Below, piece after piece: positions 7,151 to 16,706 of a DNA stretch of 56,566 nucleotides. The DNA is from an uncultured Bacteroidia bacterium (GTDB lineage: Bacteria > Bacteroidota > Bacteroidia > Bacteroidales > Prolixibacteraceae). Location: contig CAINLJ010000203.1 in assembly GCA_903850335.1 (NCBI GenBank), forward strand, positions 1 to 56,566. The letters are read 5' to 3'. The first letter of the stretch is position 1. Each line of letters starts with the position of its first letter. The translations under genes and the position numbers were made by a program. Under the pieces are notes generated by a model. The model worked only from the letters and a program-made list of their open reading frames with translations. It did no database searches and was not told the DNA's origin.

Positions 7151-9619
7151 ATGATCTATATGCTAACTTTTCGAAATAAATCCGCTATTAACCTGTTTTT
7201 TATTGTTGTCTTTACCCTTTTTGTACTTCAATTGGAAGGACAAAGTTTAAAGGACATCGAATCAACCCGTGTTTCGTTACCAAACGGGTGGAAATTATCT
7301 CCTGTTGGAAAGATGCTGGCTGTTGGCGATTTACCTCTGAATATTGCGGTATCGAGGTCCGGGAAAATGCTCGCTGTCACAAATAATGGTCAAAGTGATC
7401 AGAGTATCCATCTTATCGACGCGGAAAAAATGACATTGATCGATTCGGTTATTATAAGAAAAGGATGGCTGGGACTGACATTTTCGAAGGATGAAAAATC
7501 TCTGTATGCCTCTGGAGGAAATGACAACCAGGTGATGAAATATGGAATCAAAAACAATAAACTTGTGCCGGAGGATACCCTGACCTTTGGAAAACCTTGG
7601 CCGGTAGCCATCTCTGTTGCTGGAATTGCCGTCGATGATGACAAGCAAATCCTTTATGCTGTAACCAAAGAGAATAACTCGCTTTATGTCTATGACTTAA
7701 AGTATAAAAAAATCAAAAAGCAAATTCCGCTTGGCGGAGAAGGATATACCTGCGTTTTGTCTGATGATCGAAATTCATTGTATATAACCTGTTGGGGCTG
7801 CGACAAAGTCATTCTGTTCGATACCCGTAACGAGGCTTTTACTGGTTGGATACCGGTTGGGGATAATCCCAATGATATAATCACTTCGCATGATGGGAAA
7901 TATCTTTTTGTCAGTAATGCAAATGATAATTCGGTATCAGTTATTTCGGTTGAACAACATAGGGTTATCGAAACGCTTAATTCTGCTCTTTATCCCGATG
8001 CTCCATCAGGCTCAACTGCAAATAGCATTGCCCTAAGTGATGATGAAAAGACCTTGTATATCGCAAATGCAGATAATAACTGTCTTGCAGTATTCGACGT
8101 AAGCAGGCCGGGTAACAGCAGAAGTAAGGGATTTATTCCGACAGGATGGTATCCTTCGTGTGTCAGGGTTGTGAAAAATACAATATTCGTTACTAACGGA
8201 AAGGGGCTGTCATCAAAGGCAAATCCTAAGGGTCCTAATCCTGAGAGTAAACACGTTACGGTTACCTATCAGAAAGGAACAAAGAAAAAGGTTAGGGATC
8301 AGTACATCGGAGGTCTTTTTATAGGAACACTTCAGGCAGTACAGAGTCCAACGGATGAACAATTGAGTATTTATTCTCAGGCGGTTTATAAAAATACTCC
8401 TTATTCAAAAGAAAAAGAGATGATTACCACGGGGGAGAAGGGGAATCCGGTACCTTCCAGAGTAGGTGAATATTCTCCCATCAAGCATGTCTTCTACGTT
8501 ATTAAGGAAAACAGAACCTATGATCAGGTGCTTGGAGATGTTCCCGAGGGAAATGGGGATTCAAGTCTTGTTCTTTTTGGGAAAAAAGTAACTCCTAACC
8601 TTCACAACCTTGCAAAACAATTTGTTCTGCTGGATAATTTTTATGTTGACGGGGAGGTAAGCGCAGACGGTCATAACTGGAGCATGGGCGCCTATGCTAC
8701 GGATTACCTTGAGAAAAACTGGCCTACAAGCTATGGCAGCAGAGGGGGAACATATCCCGGAGAGGCTGAAATCGAAATCGCGAATAATAAAAACGGTTTC
8801 ATTTGGGATTACTGTAAACGATATGGTGTATCATACCGCACCTATGGTGAGTTTATTGGTGATTCTGATGTTCCAAGGTTACCCTCTTTAAAGGACCATT
8901 TTTGCCATAATTACTCAGGATTTGATCTCAATATTCGGGACACTGTCCGACTCAGTATGTGGAAACACGACTTCGATTCATTGGTAATTGCCGGGAAGGT
9001 TCCGGGACTAAGTACCATTCGTTTTGGAAATGATCATACGGAGGGGTTGAAGATTGGCAGGCCAACACCCAAGGCGCATGCGGCAGATAATGATTTGGCA
9101 GTCGGGCTCTTTATCGAATATCTAAGTCACTCGTCAGTTTGGAACGAAAGTGTTGTTATTATAGTAGAAGATGATGCCCAAAATGGCCCGGATCATGTGG
9201 ATGCTCACAGGTCGACTACCTACATAGCAGGTGGTTTTATAAAGCAGGGATTTGTAGATCATACGATGTATTCAACGTCTTCGGCATTGCGGACAATAGA
9301 ACTAATTCTGGGATTACCTCCTATGAGTCAATATGATGCAGCAGCAGAACCTATGTGGAGATGCTTTAACCAAACGGCAAACCACCCACCGTTTAAGGCA
9401 ACTTCAAACCTTGTCGATCTGAACCTTAAAAATTCGGAGGTCAGTAAATTATCTAAAATCAGTGAATTATTTGATTTCAATAAGGAAGACAGAATTCCGG
9501 ATGAGCAATTTAATGTTGTGCTTTGGGGTGCCATACACGGAGCTGATTCAACCTATCCGGCGCCTGTTCATGCTGCATTTGTCACTACCGGGAAGGAGGA
9601 TCAGAAAGACAAGGATTAG
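7151..9619 (+). CDS. YncE-like beta-propeller fused to phosphoesterase (alkaline phosphatase fold)
   Basis: An 822-aa exported protein. It has a signal peptide (hydrophobic core about 12-28, ending LEGQS), then a seven-bladed YVTN/YncE-type propeller to about residue 390 (blades such as GKYLFVSNANDNSVSVIS and EKTLYIANADNNCLAVFD). A phosphoesterase domain of the phospholipase C/acid phosphatase type runs from about residue 440, with FYVIKENRTYDQVLGD, VDGEVSADGHNWSMGAYATDYLEK, GNDHTEG and EDDAQNGPDHVDAHRS carrying likely metal ligands. The combination is a known bifunctional architecture in Bacteroidota. The substrate is unknown; a secreted phosphomonoesterase or phosphodiesterase is inferred. 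Confidence 0.85.
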   Translation: MIYMLTFRNKSAINLFFIVVFTLFVLQLEGQSLKDIESTRVSLPNGWKLSPVGKMLAVGDLPLNIAVSRSGKMLAVTNNGQSDQSIHLIDAEKMTLIDSVIIRKGWLGLTFSKDEKSLYASGGNDNQVMKYGIKNNKLVPEDTLTFGKPWPVAISVAGIAVDDDKQILYAVTKENNSLYVYDLKYKKIKKQIPLGGEGYTCVLSDDRNSLYITCWGCDKVILFDTRNEAFTGWIPVGDNPNDIITSHDGKYLFVSNANDNSVSVISVEQHRVIETLNSALYPDAPSGSTANSIALSDDEKTLYIANADNNCLAVFDVSRPGNSRSKGFIPTGWYPSCVRVVKNTIFVTNGKGLSSKANPKGPNPESKHVTVTYQKGTKKKVRDQYIGGLFIGTLQAVQSPTDEQLSIYSQAVYKNTPYSKEKEMITTGEKGNPVPSRVGEYSPIKHVFYVIKENRTYDQVLGDVPEGNGDSSLVLFGKKVTPNLHNLAKQFVLLDNFYVDGEVSADGHNWSMGAYATDYLEKNWPTSYGSRGGTYPGEAEIEIANNKNGFIWDYCKRYGVSYRTYGEFIGDSDVPRLPSLKDHFCHNYSGFDLNIRDTVRLSMWKHDFDSLVIAGKVPGLSTIRFGNDHTEGLKIGRPTPKAHAADNDLAVGLFIEYLSHSSVWNESVVIIVEDDAQNGPDHVDAHRSTTYIAGGFIKQGFVDHTMYSTSSALRTIELILGLPPMSQYDAAAEPMWRCFNQTANHPPFKATSNLVDLNLKNSEVSKLSKISELFDFNKEDRIPDEQFNVVLWGAIHGADSTYPAPVHAAFVTTGKEDQKDKD

Positions 9620-9660
9620 CAAAAATTAATTCATAATCATCATTCTACAAATTTAGATTA

Positions 9661-9732
9661 GGCTGATAGGTTTTTAACCACAGAGAACCGCTGAGAAAGT
9701 TCAGAGCGAAAAGTTGATACATTAATACTTTT
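9661..9732 (+). repeat. Dispersed degenerate repeat, copy A
   Basis: About 72 bp containing ttttaaccacagagaaccg and ctgagaaagttcagag, ending gttgatacattaatactt. It aligns by eye with 20587-20671 (ttttaaccgcggag, gctgagaagg, gagttaatacatt). The short cagag/ctgag motifs resemble the degenerate intergenic 'accgcagag' repeats seen in many Bacteroidota and Chlorobi genomes. Function unknown. Confidence 0.6.
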
Positions 9733-10112
9733 GGCTTACGGAAAAATAAGGTATTAATATTTACCTCGGTCAGGGTTTCGGTTTATGATCTATTCTAAGA
9801 CCTTGGTTTCGTTTCACTTGCGGTTATCCATAAGTCAGACGGAGGGGTTATTTTAGTTAAAGCTTTCCGTGGCAGGCAATCGTTGAATTATTTATGATTC
9901 TGGTTTTGGGGAGATGCACGACCTGATAATGTGAATTATATTTACCTTTCTTTGCACTGTTTTAAAGCACTCCGGAGGAGCCAAATCTGAATTTCAGCTT
10001 ACTTTTAATCCTTTCTGTCCGGTGTAATGGTTAGTGTTTCTTCCGGCATTTTCATGCGGACACTTCACAAATACGTATTTCCTGCCCCAGGTTGTTGTGT
10101 CCGGCCCCAGGA

Positions 10113-10258
10113 GGCTGTATCAAAAGGAAAAAATTTAAACGCAAAGACCGCAAAGTGAAAACGCAAAGAATCGCATAGCATGGTATAATAGCTTATTAAT
10201 TATTCGCTACATTCCATTTTCATTCTTTGACCCAGATGTAGAAGATTTTGGTACAGCC
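10113..10258. mobile_element. Possible 146-bp MITE-like element with inverted termini
   Basis: The left end reads ggctgtatcaaaa (10113-10125) and the right end ttttggtacagcc (10246-10258), whose reverse complement matches the left end at 12 of 13 positions. Inside are three short copies of cgcaaag (aaacgcaaagaccg, cgcaaagtg, acgcaaagaatcg). No transposase is encoded and no target duplication is obvious. The 11-base right terminus recurs alone at 28362-28372. It could be a non-autonomous insertion or merely a structured intergenic repeat. Confidence 0.35.
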
Positions 10259-10380
10259 ACTTAATGTATTTATTAAGAGGTTTTTTGTATGGAATAAGAA
10301 TTGCCAAATAAACCCTTCCATTTAAATCGTTTATATAAAATTATTGTTCATGAAGATCTAAATTTATCCTATTCATGCCA

Positions 10381-12006
10381 TCAGAGACCACTTATATTCA
10401 GTTCTTTCGGGTAGGACACATTAAATTTAAGTGGTATTGTGATCTTCTTCCCGGGATCGATGGTAACCTTCCAGGTTATTTTTCCATCATCGGAAAGGAT
10501 GGCCTCGTCGGGTTTTGGTGTAATTTGCTCAACTTTGATTTTTTCATTCCTCGAAATGGGGAACTGATCGTTTAAGTCGAGTGTGATTGACTTGCTTTTC
10601 CCATTTGTAATCTCAATATTATATTCAAAACTTACGGTAGTCTCTTTTGCCAGTAACCCGGAATAGCCTGTATATTTTTTTCCAAGTTTACGCTCGATTT
10701 TAATTCCTTCGTCAATTCCAAGTGAGAGTTGCATCTCACCATCAGGAACAATGGGGGCATTAACGGATGTTGTTCCTACCATTTTTTCATCTAAGAATAC
10801 GCTGACAGGTCCGGTAAGAAGGGGAAATGTAAAAGGATTCCTTACAGTAGCTTTTAGAAAGGCGCTTTGTATAAGTTTAGGAATTGTATACCAGTTAAAT
10901 CTGGCGTCTATTTCAGATTTTGTAATGGATATTTTATGAGGTTGTCCATCTGACAAAATCCCAACTTTGCGTGGAAGAACAAAAGTAAATGAAGTGGTCT
11001 CCTCCTGAATTCTGGTCTCTTCAAATTCGGATTCCACAACAGGAGAGGCTGCCTGAGCCATCATGACTTTGGGAGCACTTTGCTTGTCGTATCCAAGTAC
11101 GGAATTTGATCTGAGTAATCTTGGAGAAAAAACATCGATATACCAGGCTGAAAGTTCAGGATTATTGCCATAAATGAAAGGTTTGGATGTAGAGATTTCG
11201 ATATCAACATCATTCCAGTCTTCTCCTGTCATTTGTGTCAGAGTTGCAAAATAGTTAAAAAGGACTTTCGATTCATTGAGTAATCCCCTAGCTTCATATT
11301 GAGGTGTCCAGCCAGCCTGAGTTGTTATATAATTTAATTTGAGCTTTATATTGTTTTTGTCTTTCGACGATAAAACATGTATGACAATGGTCTTACTCTT
11401 ATTTTTATCTGATTTCAGGCTTGTCAGTTGATTTTCGAGTGCTGTTTTTTCCTCAATCCATTTCCTGATCTTCGTTTCCAGGAGTGAAATTCGTTCAAAA
11501 TTGGAGGAAAGTGATTTTTCCAAAAATTTGGTATGGGCGTCTATTTCTGTGGTAGATACTTTTAAATTCTGAGGGAATGGATTGACTTTCTTCAAAAAGT
11601 CGTTGGAACTGTTTATCACATTAATCTGATGATTTCCATCATTTATCTTATTGTCAGTAGAATTTATTTCCAACAGTAGTTTTTGAATTTCAGGCTGATC
11701 AGTTTTTTTGAGATAAGTTTCTTCTACGCCTACTTCAGCAATAGATAGTTCTGTTGGATCCGTGAGGGCAACCTGAACTGATTCGTTGATTAGAAATGGC
11801 GTAATTCCGGAAATCTGAACCGTATTTTCCCCTTTTTTTACAGAAAAAAGGGATTCTCTTGTGATCATCGCCCTGTCTGTGAAGACTGTTACTTTTTGCA
11901 GGACGGATTTGGGTTCGACAATAGGATTTTGAGCTTCTGCGGAATAGGAATTTAAGACTGCAGTAAATATAAAAATCAACAAATGGGTAAAGGAAAGATT
12001 TCTCAT
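10381..12006 (-). CDS. MuiA-like protein (DUF4140/DUF4139)
   Basis: A 541-aa exported protein with a signal peptide (about 1-25, ending SAEAQ). The DUF4140 region (about 35-135) starts at VTVFTDRAMITRESLFSVKKGENTVQISG. A Lys/Glu-rich coiled-coil stretch runs over about 165-210. DUF4139 extends to the C-terminus (LKLNYITTQAGWTPQYEARG, then TGEDWNDVDIEISTSKP). The family is named after the mucoidy inhibitor A homologue, but its biochemical role is not established. It stands alone, with the acyl-CoA carboxylase terminator just upstream. A TATCTTTA box at 12038-12045 is a near match to the -7 consensus. Confidence 0.85.
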   Translation of the reverse strand: MRNLSFTHLLIFIFTAVLNSYSAEAQNPIVEPKSVLQKVTVFTDRAMITRESLFSVKKGENTVQISGITPFLINESVQVALTDPTELSIAEVGVEETYLKKTDQPEIQKLLLEINSTDNKINDGNHQINVINSSNDFLKKVNPFPQNLKVSTTEIDAHTKFLEKSLSSNFERISLLETKIRKWIEEKTALENQLTSLKSDKNKSKTIVIHVLSSKDKNNIKLKLNYITTQAGWTPQYEARGLLNESKVLFNYFATLTQMTGEDWNDVDIEISTSKPFIYGNNPELSAWYIDVFSPRLLRSNSVLGYDKQSAPKVMMAQAASPVVESEFEETRIQEETTSFTFVLPRKVGILSDGQPHKISITKSEIDARFNWYTIPKLIQSAFLKATVRNPFTFPLLTGPVSVFLDEKMVGTTSVNAPIVPDGEMQLSLGIDEGIKIERKLGKKYTGYSGLLAKETTVSFEYNIEITNGKSKSITLDLNDQFPISRNEKIKVEQITPKPDEAILSDDGKITWKVTIDPGKKITIPLKFNVSYPKELNISGL

Positions 12007-12081
12007 GGCTGGATTAATTTTAACTTTCGTTGAAATGTAAAGATAACGAAAAACAAGATGAAAATCCTGAAAAACAAAAAA

Positions 12082-12100
12082 GACAAGGGATTGCCTTGTC
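12082..12100 (-). terminator. Terminator of the acyl-CoA carboxylase operon
   Basis: A perfect seven-pair stem gacaagg/ccttgtc with a five-base loop. On the minus strand it is followed by TTTTTTGTTTTT. It sits about 45 bp beyond the stop of the carboxyltransferase gene at 12144, so it ends the three-gene carboxylase transcript. Confidence 0.8.
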
Positions 12101-12143
12101 TCTTTGTTTAGATAGTATTGCGAAAATGATTCAGATTAAATTT

Positions 12144-13682
12144 TTATAAAGGAATGTTTCCATGCTTTTTTAATGGATTTGACTTATGTTTATTTTGAGT
12201 CATTTCAAGGGCCTGGATAATTTTAAACCTTGTTTGAGAAGGTACGATAATTTCATCGATATAACCCAGTTCAGCAGCTTTATAAGGATTGGCAAATTTA
12301 TCCCGGTAATCTTCAATTTTCTGTGACAACTCCTCCTCGGTCATTTTCCCACGATGGATGATCTTTACAGCACCGTCGGCACCCATAACTGCGATCTCTG
12401 CAGAAGGGTAGGCAAAATTAATATCTCCTCCGATGTGCTTGCTGCTCATTACGTCGTAAGCTCCCCCATAGGCCTTGCGTGTGATAAGTGTAATTTTAGG
12501 CACAGTTGCCTCTGCAAAGGCATACAGTAGTTTAGCCCCATGTCGTATGATTCCGCCATATTCCTGAGATGTCCCGGGCAGAAATCCAGGAACGTCAACG
12601 ATAGTCACCAATGGAATATTAAATGCGTCGCAAAAACGCACAAAACGGGCACTTTTTACAGACGAATTAATGTCAAGGACACCAGCCAGACTTGCTGGCT
12701 GATTGGCAATGATTCCTACGCTGCGACCTGCAAAACGGGCAAATCCAATAATGATATTTGGTGCAAATGCAGGTTGAATTTCGAAAAAGTTGCGGTCATC
12801 TGCGATGCTTGTTATCAGCTCTTTCATATCGTAAGCCTTATTTGGATCATCGGGAATCAGAGTGTCCAGGTTTTTGTCTTCACGATGAATATCATCATTA
12901 AAACCTATCGTATGAGGCTCTTCAAGATTATTCGATGGCAGATAACCAATGAGTTCACGAATCATTAGCAGGGCGTGATCCTCGTTGTCAGCGGTTAAAT
13001 GTGCAACACCGCTTTTCGCATGATGTGTTGAAGCACCTCCGAGTTCTTCTTTTGTAACATCTTCGTGTGTAACAGCCTTTACAACATCCGGACCTGTCAC
13101 AAACATATAACTTGTATCTTTCACCATAACAATAAAGTCTGTGATTGCAGGAGAATAAACTGCTCCGCCTGCACATGGCCCGAGGATAGCTGAGATTTGC
13201 GGAATCACTCCCGAACTCATCACATTGCGGTAAAAAATATCAGCATAACCTGCCAGACTTTCTATCCCTTCCTGAATACGCGCACCACCCGAATCATTTA
13301 ATCCGATCAGGGGAGCACCCATTTTCATTGCAAGATCCATGATTTTTACAATCTTATCTGCGTTGGCGCGACTCATTGTACCACCAAAAACCGTGAAATC
13401 CTGAGCAAAAGTATATACAAGACGTCCGTCGATCTTCCCATAACCCGTGATGACCCCATCACCTGAGAATCGCGTGTTTTCCATTCCAAAATCATGAGAA
13501 CGGTGAACTACAAACTTGTCCAGCTCTACAAAAGTTCCGGGATCAATAAGTACATCGATCCTTTCGCGCGCTGTTTTTCTTCCGGCAGCATGTTGACGAT
13601 CAATACGATCTTGTCCACCACCTGCTTCTGCTTCCAGGTTTCGCTCATTAAGCCTTTCAAATTTATCCTGCTCTGATGACAT
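12144..13682 (-). CDS. pccB: Acyl-CoA carboxylase carboxyltransferase subunit (propionyl/methylmalonyl type)
   Basis: A 512-aa member of the carboxyltransferase family with both crotonase-fold halves. The N-half has [33 protein letters not shown] and [16 protein letters not shown]. The C-half has [46 protein letters not shown] and [19 protein letters not shown]. It transfers the carboxyl group between biotin and an acyl-CoA. It is the last gene of a three-gene operon with biotin carrier and biotin carboxylase, which supports propionyl-CoA carboxylase or the related methylmalonyl-CoA decarboxylase. Direction and exact substrate cannot be decided here; no membrane beta subunit of a decarboxylase is encoded nearby, which favours the carboxylase. 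Confidence 0.9.
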   Translation of the reverse strand: MSSEQDKFERLNERNLEAEAGGGQDRIDRQHAAGRKTARERIDVLIDPGTFVELDKFVVHRSHDFGMENTRFSGDGVITGYGKIDGRLVYTFAQDFTVFGGTMSRANADKIVKIMDLAMKMGAPLIGLNDSGGARIQEGIESLAGYADIFYRNVMSSGVIPQISAILGPCAGGAVYSPAITDFIVMVKDTSYMFVTGPDVVKAVTHEDVTKEELGGASTHHAKSGVAHLTADNEDHALLMIRELIGYLPSNNLEEPHTIGFNDDIHREDKNLDTLIPDDPNKAYDMKELITSIADDRNFFEIQPAFAPNIIIGFARFAGRSVGIIANQPASLAGVLDINSSVKSARFVRFCDAFNIPLVTIVDVPGFLPGTSQEYGGIIRHGAKLLYAFAEATVPKITLITRKAYGGAYDVMSSKHIGGDINFAYPSAEIAVMGADGAVKIIHRGKMTEEELSQKIEDYRDKFANPYKAAELGYIDEIIVPSQTRFKIIQALEMTQNKHKSNPLKKHGNIPL

Positions 13683-13727
13683 AATTCTATATTTTTTGAT
13701 TTTTATTTATGAAATCATTTGACACTT

Positions 13728-14252
13728 TTATGCTTCCGTCTCCTCATCAATAACAACCAGAAGCTGATTGTTATCAACAGTGTCCCCCTCTTTTACCGGT
13801 ACTTCTCTCACGATACCACGACTGCCGGCCTTGAATTCACTCTCCATCTTCATGGCAGATAATACGATCAATGGCTGTCCTGCTTCAACATGATCTCCCG
13901 GTTTAACGAACACCTTAACTACCTTCCCAGGCATAGGCGATTTAATTGTATTATCGCTTTGAACTGCACCCCCCTGCATTCTGTTTTGCCGGTACCGTGA
14001 CTCATTGTCTATCACCTCAACTTCAAATTTGAAATACAAGGTATTGACATGATAATTCTTTGGCTTTTCGTCTTCAACAACTTCTACACTAAATGACCTT
14101 CCTTCGTGGAGTAACGAAAACTCCTCACTTCTTACTTTAACGATATCTACTTCATAGATTACATCGTCGACAGCAACTGTGAGTAAATTTCCTTCACGTT
14201 TTATCTCCTTAACAATGGCGTTCCGATTATTGACTTTAAGTTCGAGTTCCAT
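13728..14252 (-). CDS. Biotin carboxyl carrier protein of the acyl-CoA carboxylase
   Basis: A 174-aa protein with an N-terminal beta-rich domain and a C-terminal biotinyl/lipoyl domain (IKSPMPGKVVKVFVKPGDHVEAGQPL, then SAMKMES carrying the biotinylated lysine, and a VDNNQLLVVID end). It shuttles carboxybiotin between the biotin carboxylase encoded just upstream and the carboxyltransferase downstream. The frame is open to 14309, 4 bp after the preceding stop, giving 193 aa. I chose the internal ATG because MELELKVNN is where family members usually begin. The Ser before AMKM replaces a more common Glu and is tolerated. Confidence 0.85.
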   Translation of the reverse strand: MELELKVNNRNAIVKEIKREGNLLTVAVDDVIYEVDIVKVRSEEFSLLHEGRSFSVEVVEDEKPKNYHVNTLYFKFEVEVIDNESRYRQNRMQGGAVQSDNTIKSPMPGKVVKVFVKPGDHVEAGQPLIVLSAMKMESEFKAGSRGIVREVPVKEGDTVDNNQLLVVIDEETEA

Positions 14253-14312
14253 GTGATCTGTTTTATCTGAAAAAGCTTGGTTTTGTTTTAAAAAATTTGC
14301 CGGTTGCAAGAA

Positions 14313-15854
14313 CTACATCCTTGATGTGAATTTACGAATCTGGCGTTTCCAGTTAGTTTCCTTTTTTATGGAAGGAGCTGCATTAATCTTCTTGCTTATC
14401 TCAATGCGGTCAAGATATTCGGCAAAGGTTGCTATTAAAGCAATATCTTCACATTTTTTGTCGCAGATCCCGTCTGCATGTAAAAATTCACTGTTCTTCT
14501 CAATAAAATGAGTGTTGTATTTACCATTCCGGAAATCAGGGGTTGCCATGATTCGCTCAAGGAACCTTATCGTAGTTTTTACTCCGGTGATTTTATATTC
14601 AAATAAAGCACGACGCATCCTTTCAATGGCTTCCTCCCGTGTTCTGCCCCAAACAATCAGTTTGCTGATAAGCGAATCGTAATGAATAGGAATTGTATAA
14701 CCTTCATAAACATAGCTGTCGCACCTGACTCCGAACCCGAACGGCTCAGTAATATGTGTAATTGTACCCGGATTAGGCATGAAATTATTATCCGTATCTT
14801 CGGCGATGATACGGCATTCAATTGCATGGCCGTTTTGTTTAAGATCTTCCTGTTTAAAGGGAAGCTCATAACCTTCGGCAATGCGTATCTGCTCCTTCAC
14901 AAGGTCAACACCGACCACCCGCTCAGTGATAGGATGTTCAACCTGAAGCCTCGTGTTCATCTCCAGAAAATAGAAATTCAATTGATCATCCATAATAAAC
15001 TCAATGGTTCCGGCACCTTCGTAGTTGCATGCGTTGGCTGCAGCAACAGCACATTCTCCCATTTTTGTTCTAACTTCGGGAGTTAATAACGGCGATGGTG
15101 TCTCTTCGACAACTTTTTGATGGCGACGTTGTACAGAACACTCCCGTTCAAACAGATGAACAGTGTTCCCGTGTTTGTCAGAGAGAATCTGAAATTCAAC
15201 ATGATGGGGTGAATCAACATATTTCTCTATATAAACGGCATCGTCACCGAATGCTGTTTTTGCTTCGGACCTTGCAGCTCTAAGTAAATTTGTAATTTGA
15301 GAATCTTTATGTACGAGACGCATTCCTCTTCCTCCACCCCCTGCAGAGGCTTTAATCATTACAGGAAGACCAATCTCCTTGATTTGCCGGATTGCCTCAG
15401 CTTCGCTTGTAACTTTATCAGTAGTACCAGGAACTACAGGAACGTTCGCAGCGATCATTTTTTTACGGGCACTGATTTTATCGCCCATGGTCTCAATTGA
15501 CTCAGGTGACGGACCAATGAAACGAATCCCTTCCTTCCTGCACAAGCGCGAAAATGCTGAATTCTCGGAGAGGAAACCATAACCGGGGTGAATAGCATCT
15601 GCACCCGATTTTTTGGCTGTTTCAATAATCTTATTCATATTAAGGTAACTCTCCCAGGATGGTGCAGGACCTATGTTGTATGCTTCATCTGCATACCTGA
15701 CATGCATTGAAGTTCGGTCAGCATCACTGAAGACAGCAACAGTACTAATACCCATCTCACGACAGGATCGCATGATACGGATAGCAATCTCTCCACGGTT
15801 AGCGATAAGTACTTTTCTGATCGGTTTTTGTTCAATTGTATTTCCCATATTCAT
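14313..15854 (-). CDS. accC: Biotin carboxylase subunit of acyl-CoA carboxylase
   Basis: A 513-aa ATP-grasp enzyme that carboxylates biotin with bicarbonate and ATP. Motifs in order: IRKVLIANRGEIAIRIMRSC, HPGYGFLSENSAF, the ATP-binding glycine loop KASAGGGGRGMRLV, FQILSDKHGNTVHLFERECSVQRRHQKVVEE, and FLEMNTRLQVEHPITE. A C-terminal extension of about 50 residues, rich in Lys, follows the normal end. It is the first gene of the carboxylase operon, with a candidate -7 box at 15876-15883. AccC for fatty-acid synthesis is the alternative role, but the pccB-type partner argues for propionyl-CoA metabolism. Confidence 0.9.
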   Translation of the reverse strand: MNMGNTIEQKPIRKVLIANRGEIAIRIMRSCREMGISTVAVFSDADRTSMHVRYADEAYNIGPAPSWESYLNMNKIIETAKKSGADAIHPGYGFLSENSAFSRLCRKEGIRFIGPSPESIETMGDKISARKKMIAANVPVVPGTTDKVTSEAEAIRQIKEIGLPVMIKASAGGGGRGMRLVHKDSQITNLLRAARSEAKTAFGDDAVYIEKYVDSPHHVEFQILSDKHGNTVHLFERECSVQRRHQKVVEETPSPLLTPEVRTKMGECAVAAANACNYEGAGTIEFIMDDQLNFYFLEMNTRLQVEHPITERVVGVDLVKEQIRIAEGYELPFKQEDLKQNGHAIECRIIAEDTDNNFMPNPGTITHITEPFGFGVRCDSYVYEGYTIPIHYDSLISKLIVWGRTREEAIERMRRALFEYKITGVKTTIRFLERIMATPDFRNGKYNTHFIEKNSEFLHADGICDKKCEDIALIATFAEYLDRIEISKKINAAPSIKKETNWKRQIRKFTSRM

Positions 15855-15875
15855 AAATTTTCAGCTTAATTAAAC

Positions 15876-15883
15876 CAAATTTA
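15876..15883 (-). promoter_or_regulatory. -7 box (TAAATTTG) for the carboxylase operon
   Basis: The minus strand reads TAAATTTG, an exact match to TAnnTTTG, about 22 bp upstream of the biotin carboxylase ATG. The -33 region shows only weak similarity to TTTG. Confidence 0.4.
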
Positions 15884-15994
15884 AAAAGCATCCTCTCATA
15901 ACAGACCAATATTATGAATTGTTTTTAATAAGGGTATAAATTTTAAATTTAGTCAGTTTTTTTGCTTTTTTGCAAATACAAAATTAATATTTTT

Positions 15995-16705
15995 ATGAAA
16001 CTTTTACTCATCAGTAACTCAACCATGCCGGGAGAGGCTTATCTTGATTATCCAAAACAGGAAATTAAAGAATTCCTTGGCGAAAAAAAACTCCATGCCC
16101 TTTTTATACCCTATGCTGCAGTTACATTTTCATACGATGAATATGAAGCTAAAGTTGAGGAACGGTTTAGCGAAATCGGACATTATATCACTTCAATACA
16201 TCATTTCCCCGATCCGGTAAAGGCTGTCGGGGAGGCAGAAGCGATTGTAACGGGCGGAGGGAATACCTGGCAATTGGTTCGTAGTCTGAACGATAATCAT
16301 CTAATGGAAGCCATTCGGAAAAAAATCCTTGATGGAATACCCTATATTGGCTGGAGCGCAGGGTCTAACGTAGCATGTCCGACACTGCGAACAACAAATG
16401 ATATGCCCATAACTGACCCAAAAGGTTTTGATTGTTTGAATCTGATCCCTTTTCAGATAAATCCACATTATCTCGATATAAATCCTCAAGGGCATGGCGG
16501 AGAGACCCGGGAGCAAAGGATTCTAGAGTTCACGGAAGTAAATCCTGAGATTTTCGTAGTTGGTCTTCGGGAAGGTACAATGCTTAAATATGAGAATGAC
16601 AACCTTTCACTTATTGGTAGGCATACTGCACGGATTTTCAAAAAAGGAAGTAATCCTTTTGAGCTGTCTGAAAAAGATGATTTTAATTTTCTTGTTTCCA
16701 GGTGA
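15995..16705 (+). CDS. pepE: Dipeptidase PepE (alpha-aspartyl dipeptidase, family S51)
   Basis: A 236-aa cytosolic serine peptidase that cleaves N-terminal Asp dipeptides. MKLLLISNSTMPGEAYLDYP at the start is typical. The nucleophile lies in GWSAGSNVA (Ser121), the catalytic His in INPHYLD (His158), and the Asp in TTNDMP (Asp136), matching the Ser-Asp-His set of Salmonella PepE. GGGNTWQL is the other family signature. The frame opens 11 codons earlier, but that extension is atypical, so the ATG at 15995 is used. It converges with the small [2Fe-2S] gene, with one base between the stops. Confidence 0.92.
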   Translation: MKLLLISNSTMPGEAYLDYPKQEIKEFLGEKKLHALFIPYAAVTFSYDEYEAKVEERFSEIGHYITSIHHFPDPVKAVGEAEAIVTGGGNTWQLVRSLNDNHLMEAIRKKILDGIPYIGWSAGSNVACPTLRTTNDMPITDPKGFDCLNLIPFQINPHYLDINPQGHGGETREQRILEFTEVNPEIFVVGLREGTMLKYENDNLSLIGRHTARIFKKGSNPFELSEKDDFNFLVSR

Positions 16706-16706
16706 T

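Larger units (their letters stand above)
9620..10380. other. 760-bp gene-free stretch with degenerate repeats
   Basis: No convincing coding region is visible on either strand between two convergent genes. It holds one degenerate CAGAG/CTGAG repeat copy (9661-9732) and a possible MITE (10113-10258). The remainder is non-repetitive AT-rich sequence that I do not recognise. Confidence 0.6.

Noticed and set aside
12540-12968. 142-codon open frame on the plus strand inside the carboxyltransferase gene
   Set aside because: It lies fully antisense to a strongly conserved gene and its translation has no recognisable domain or signal; it is a shadow of the codon pattern.
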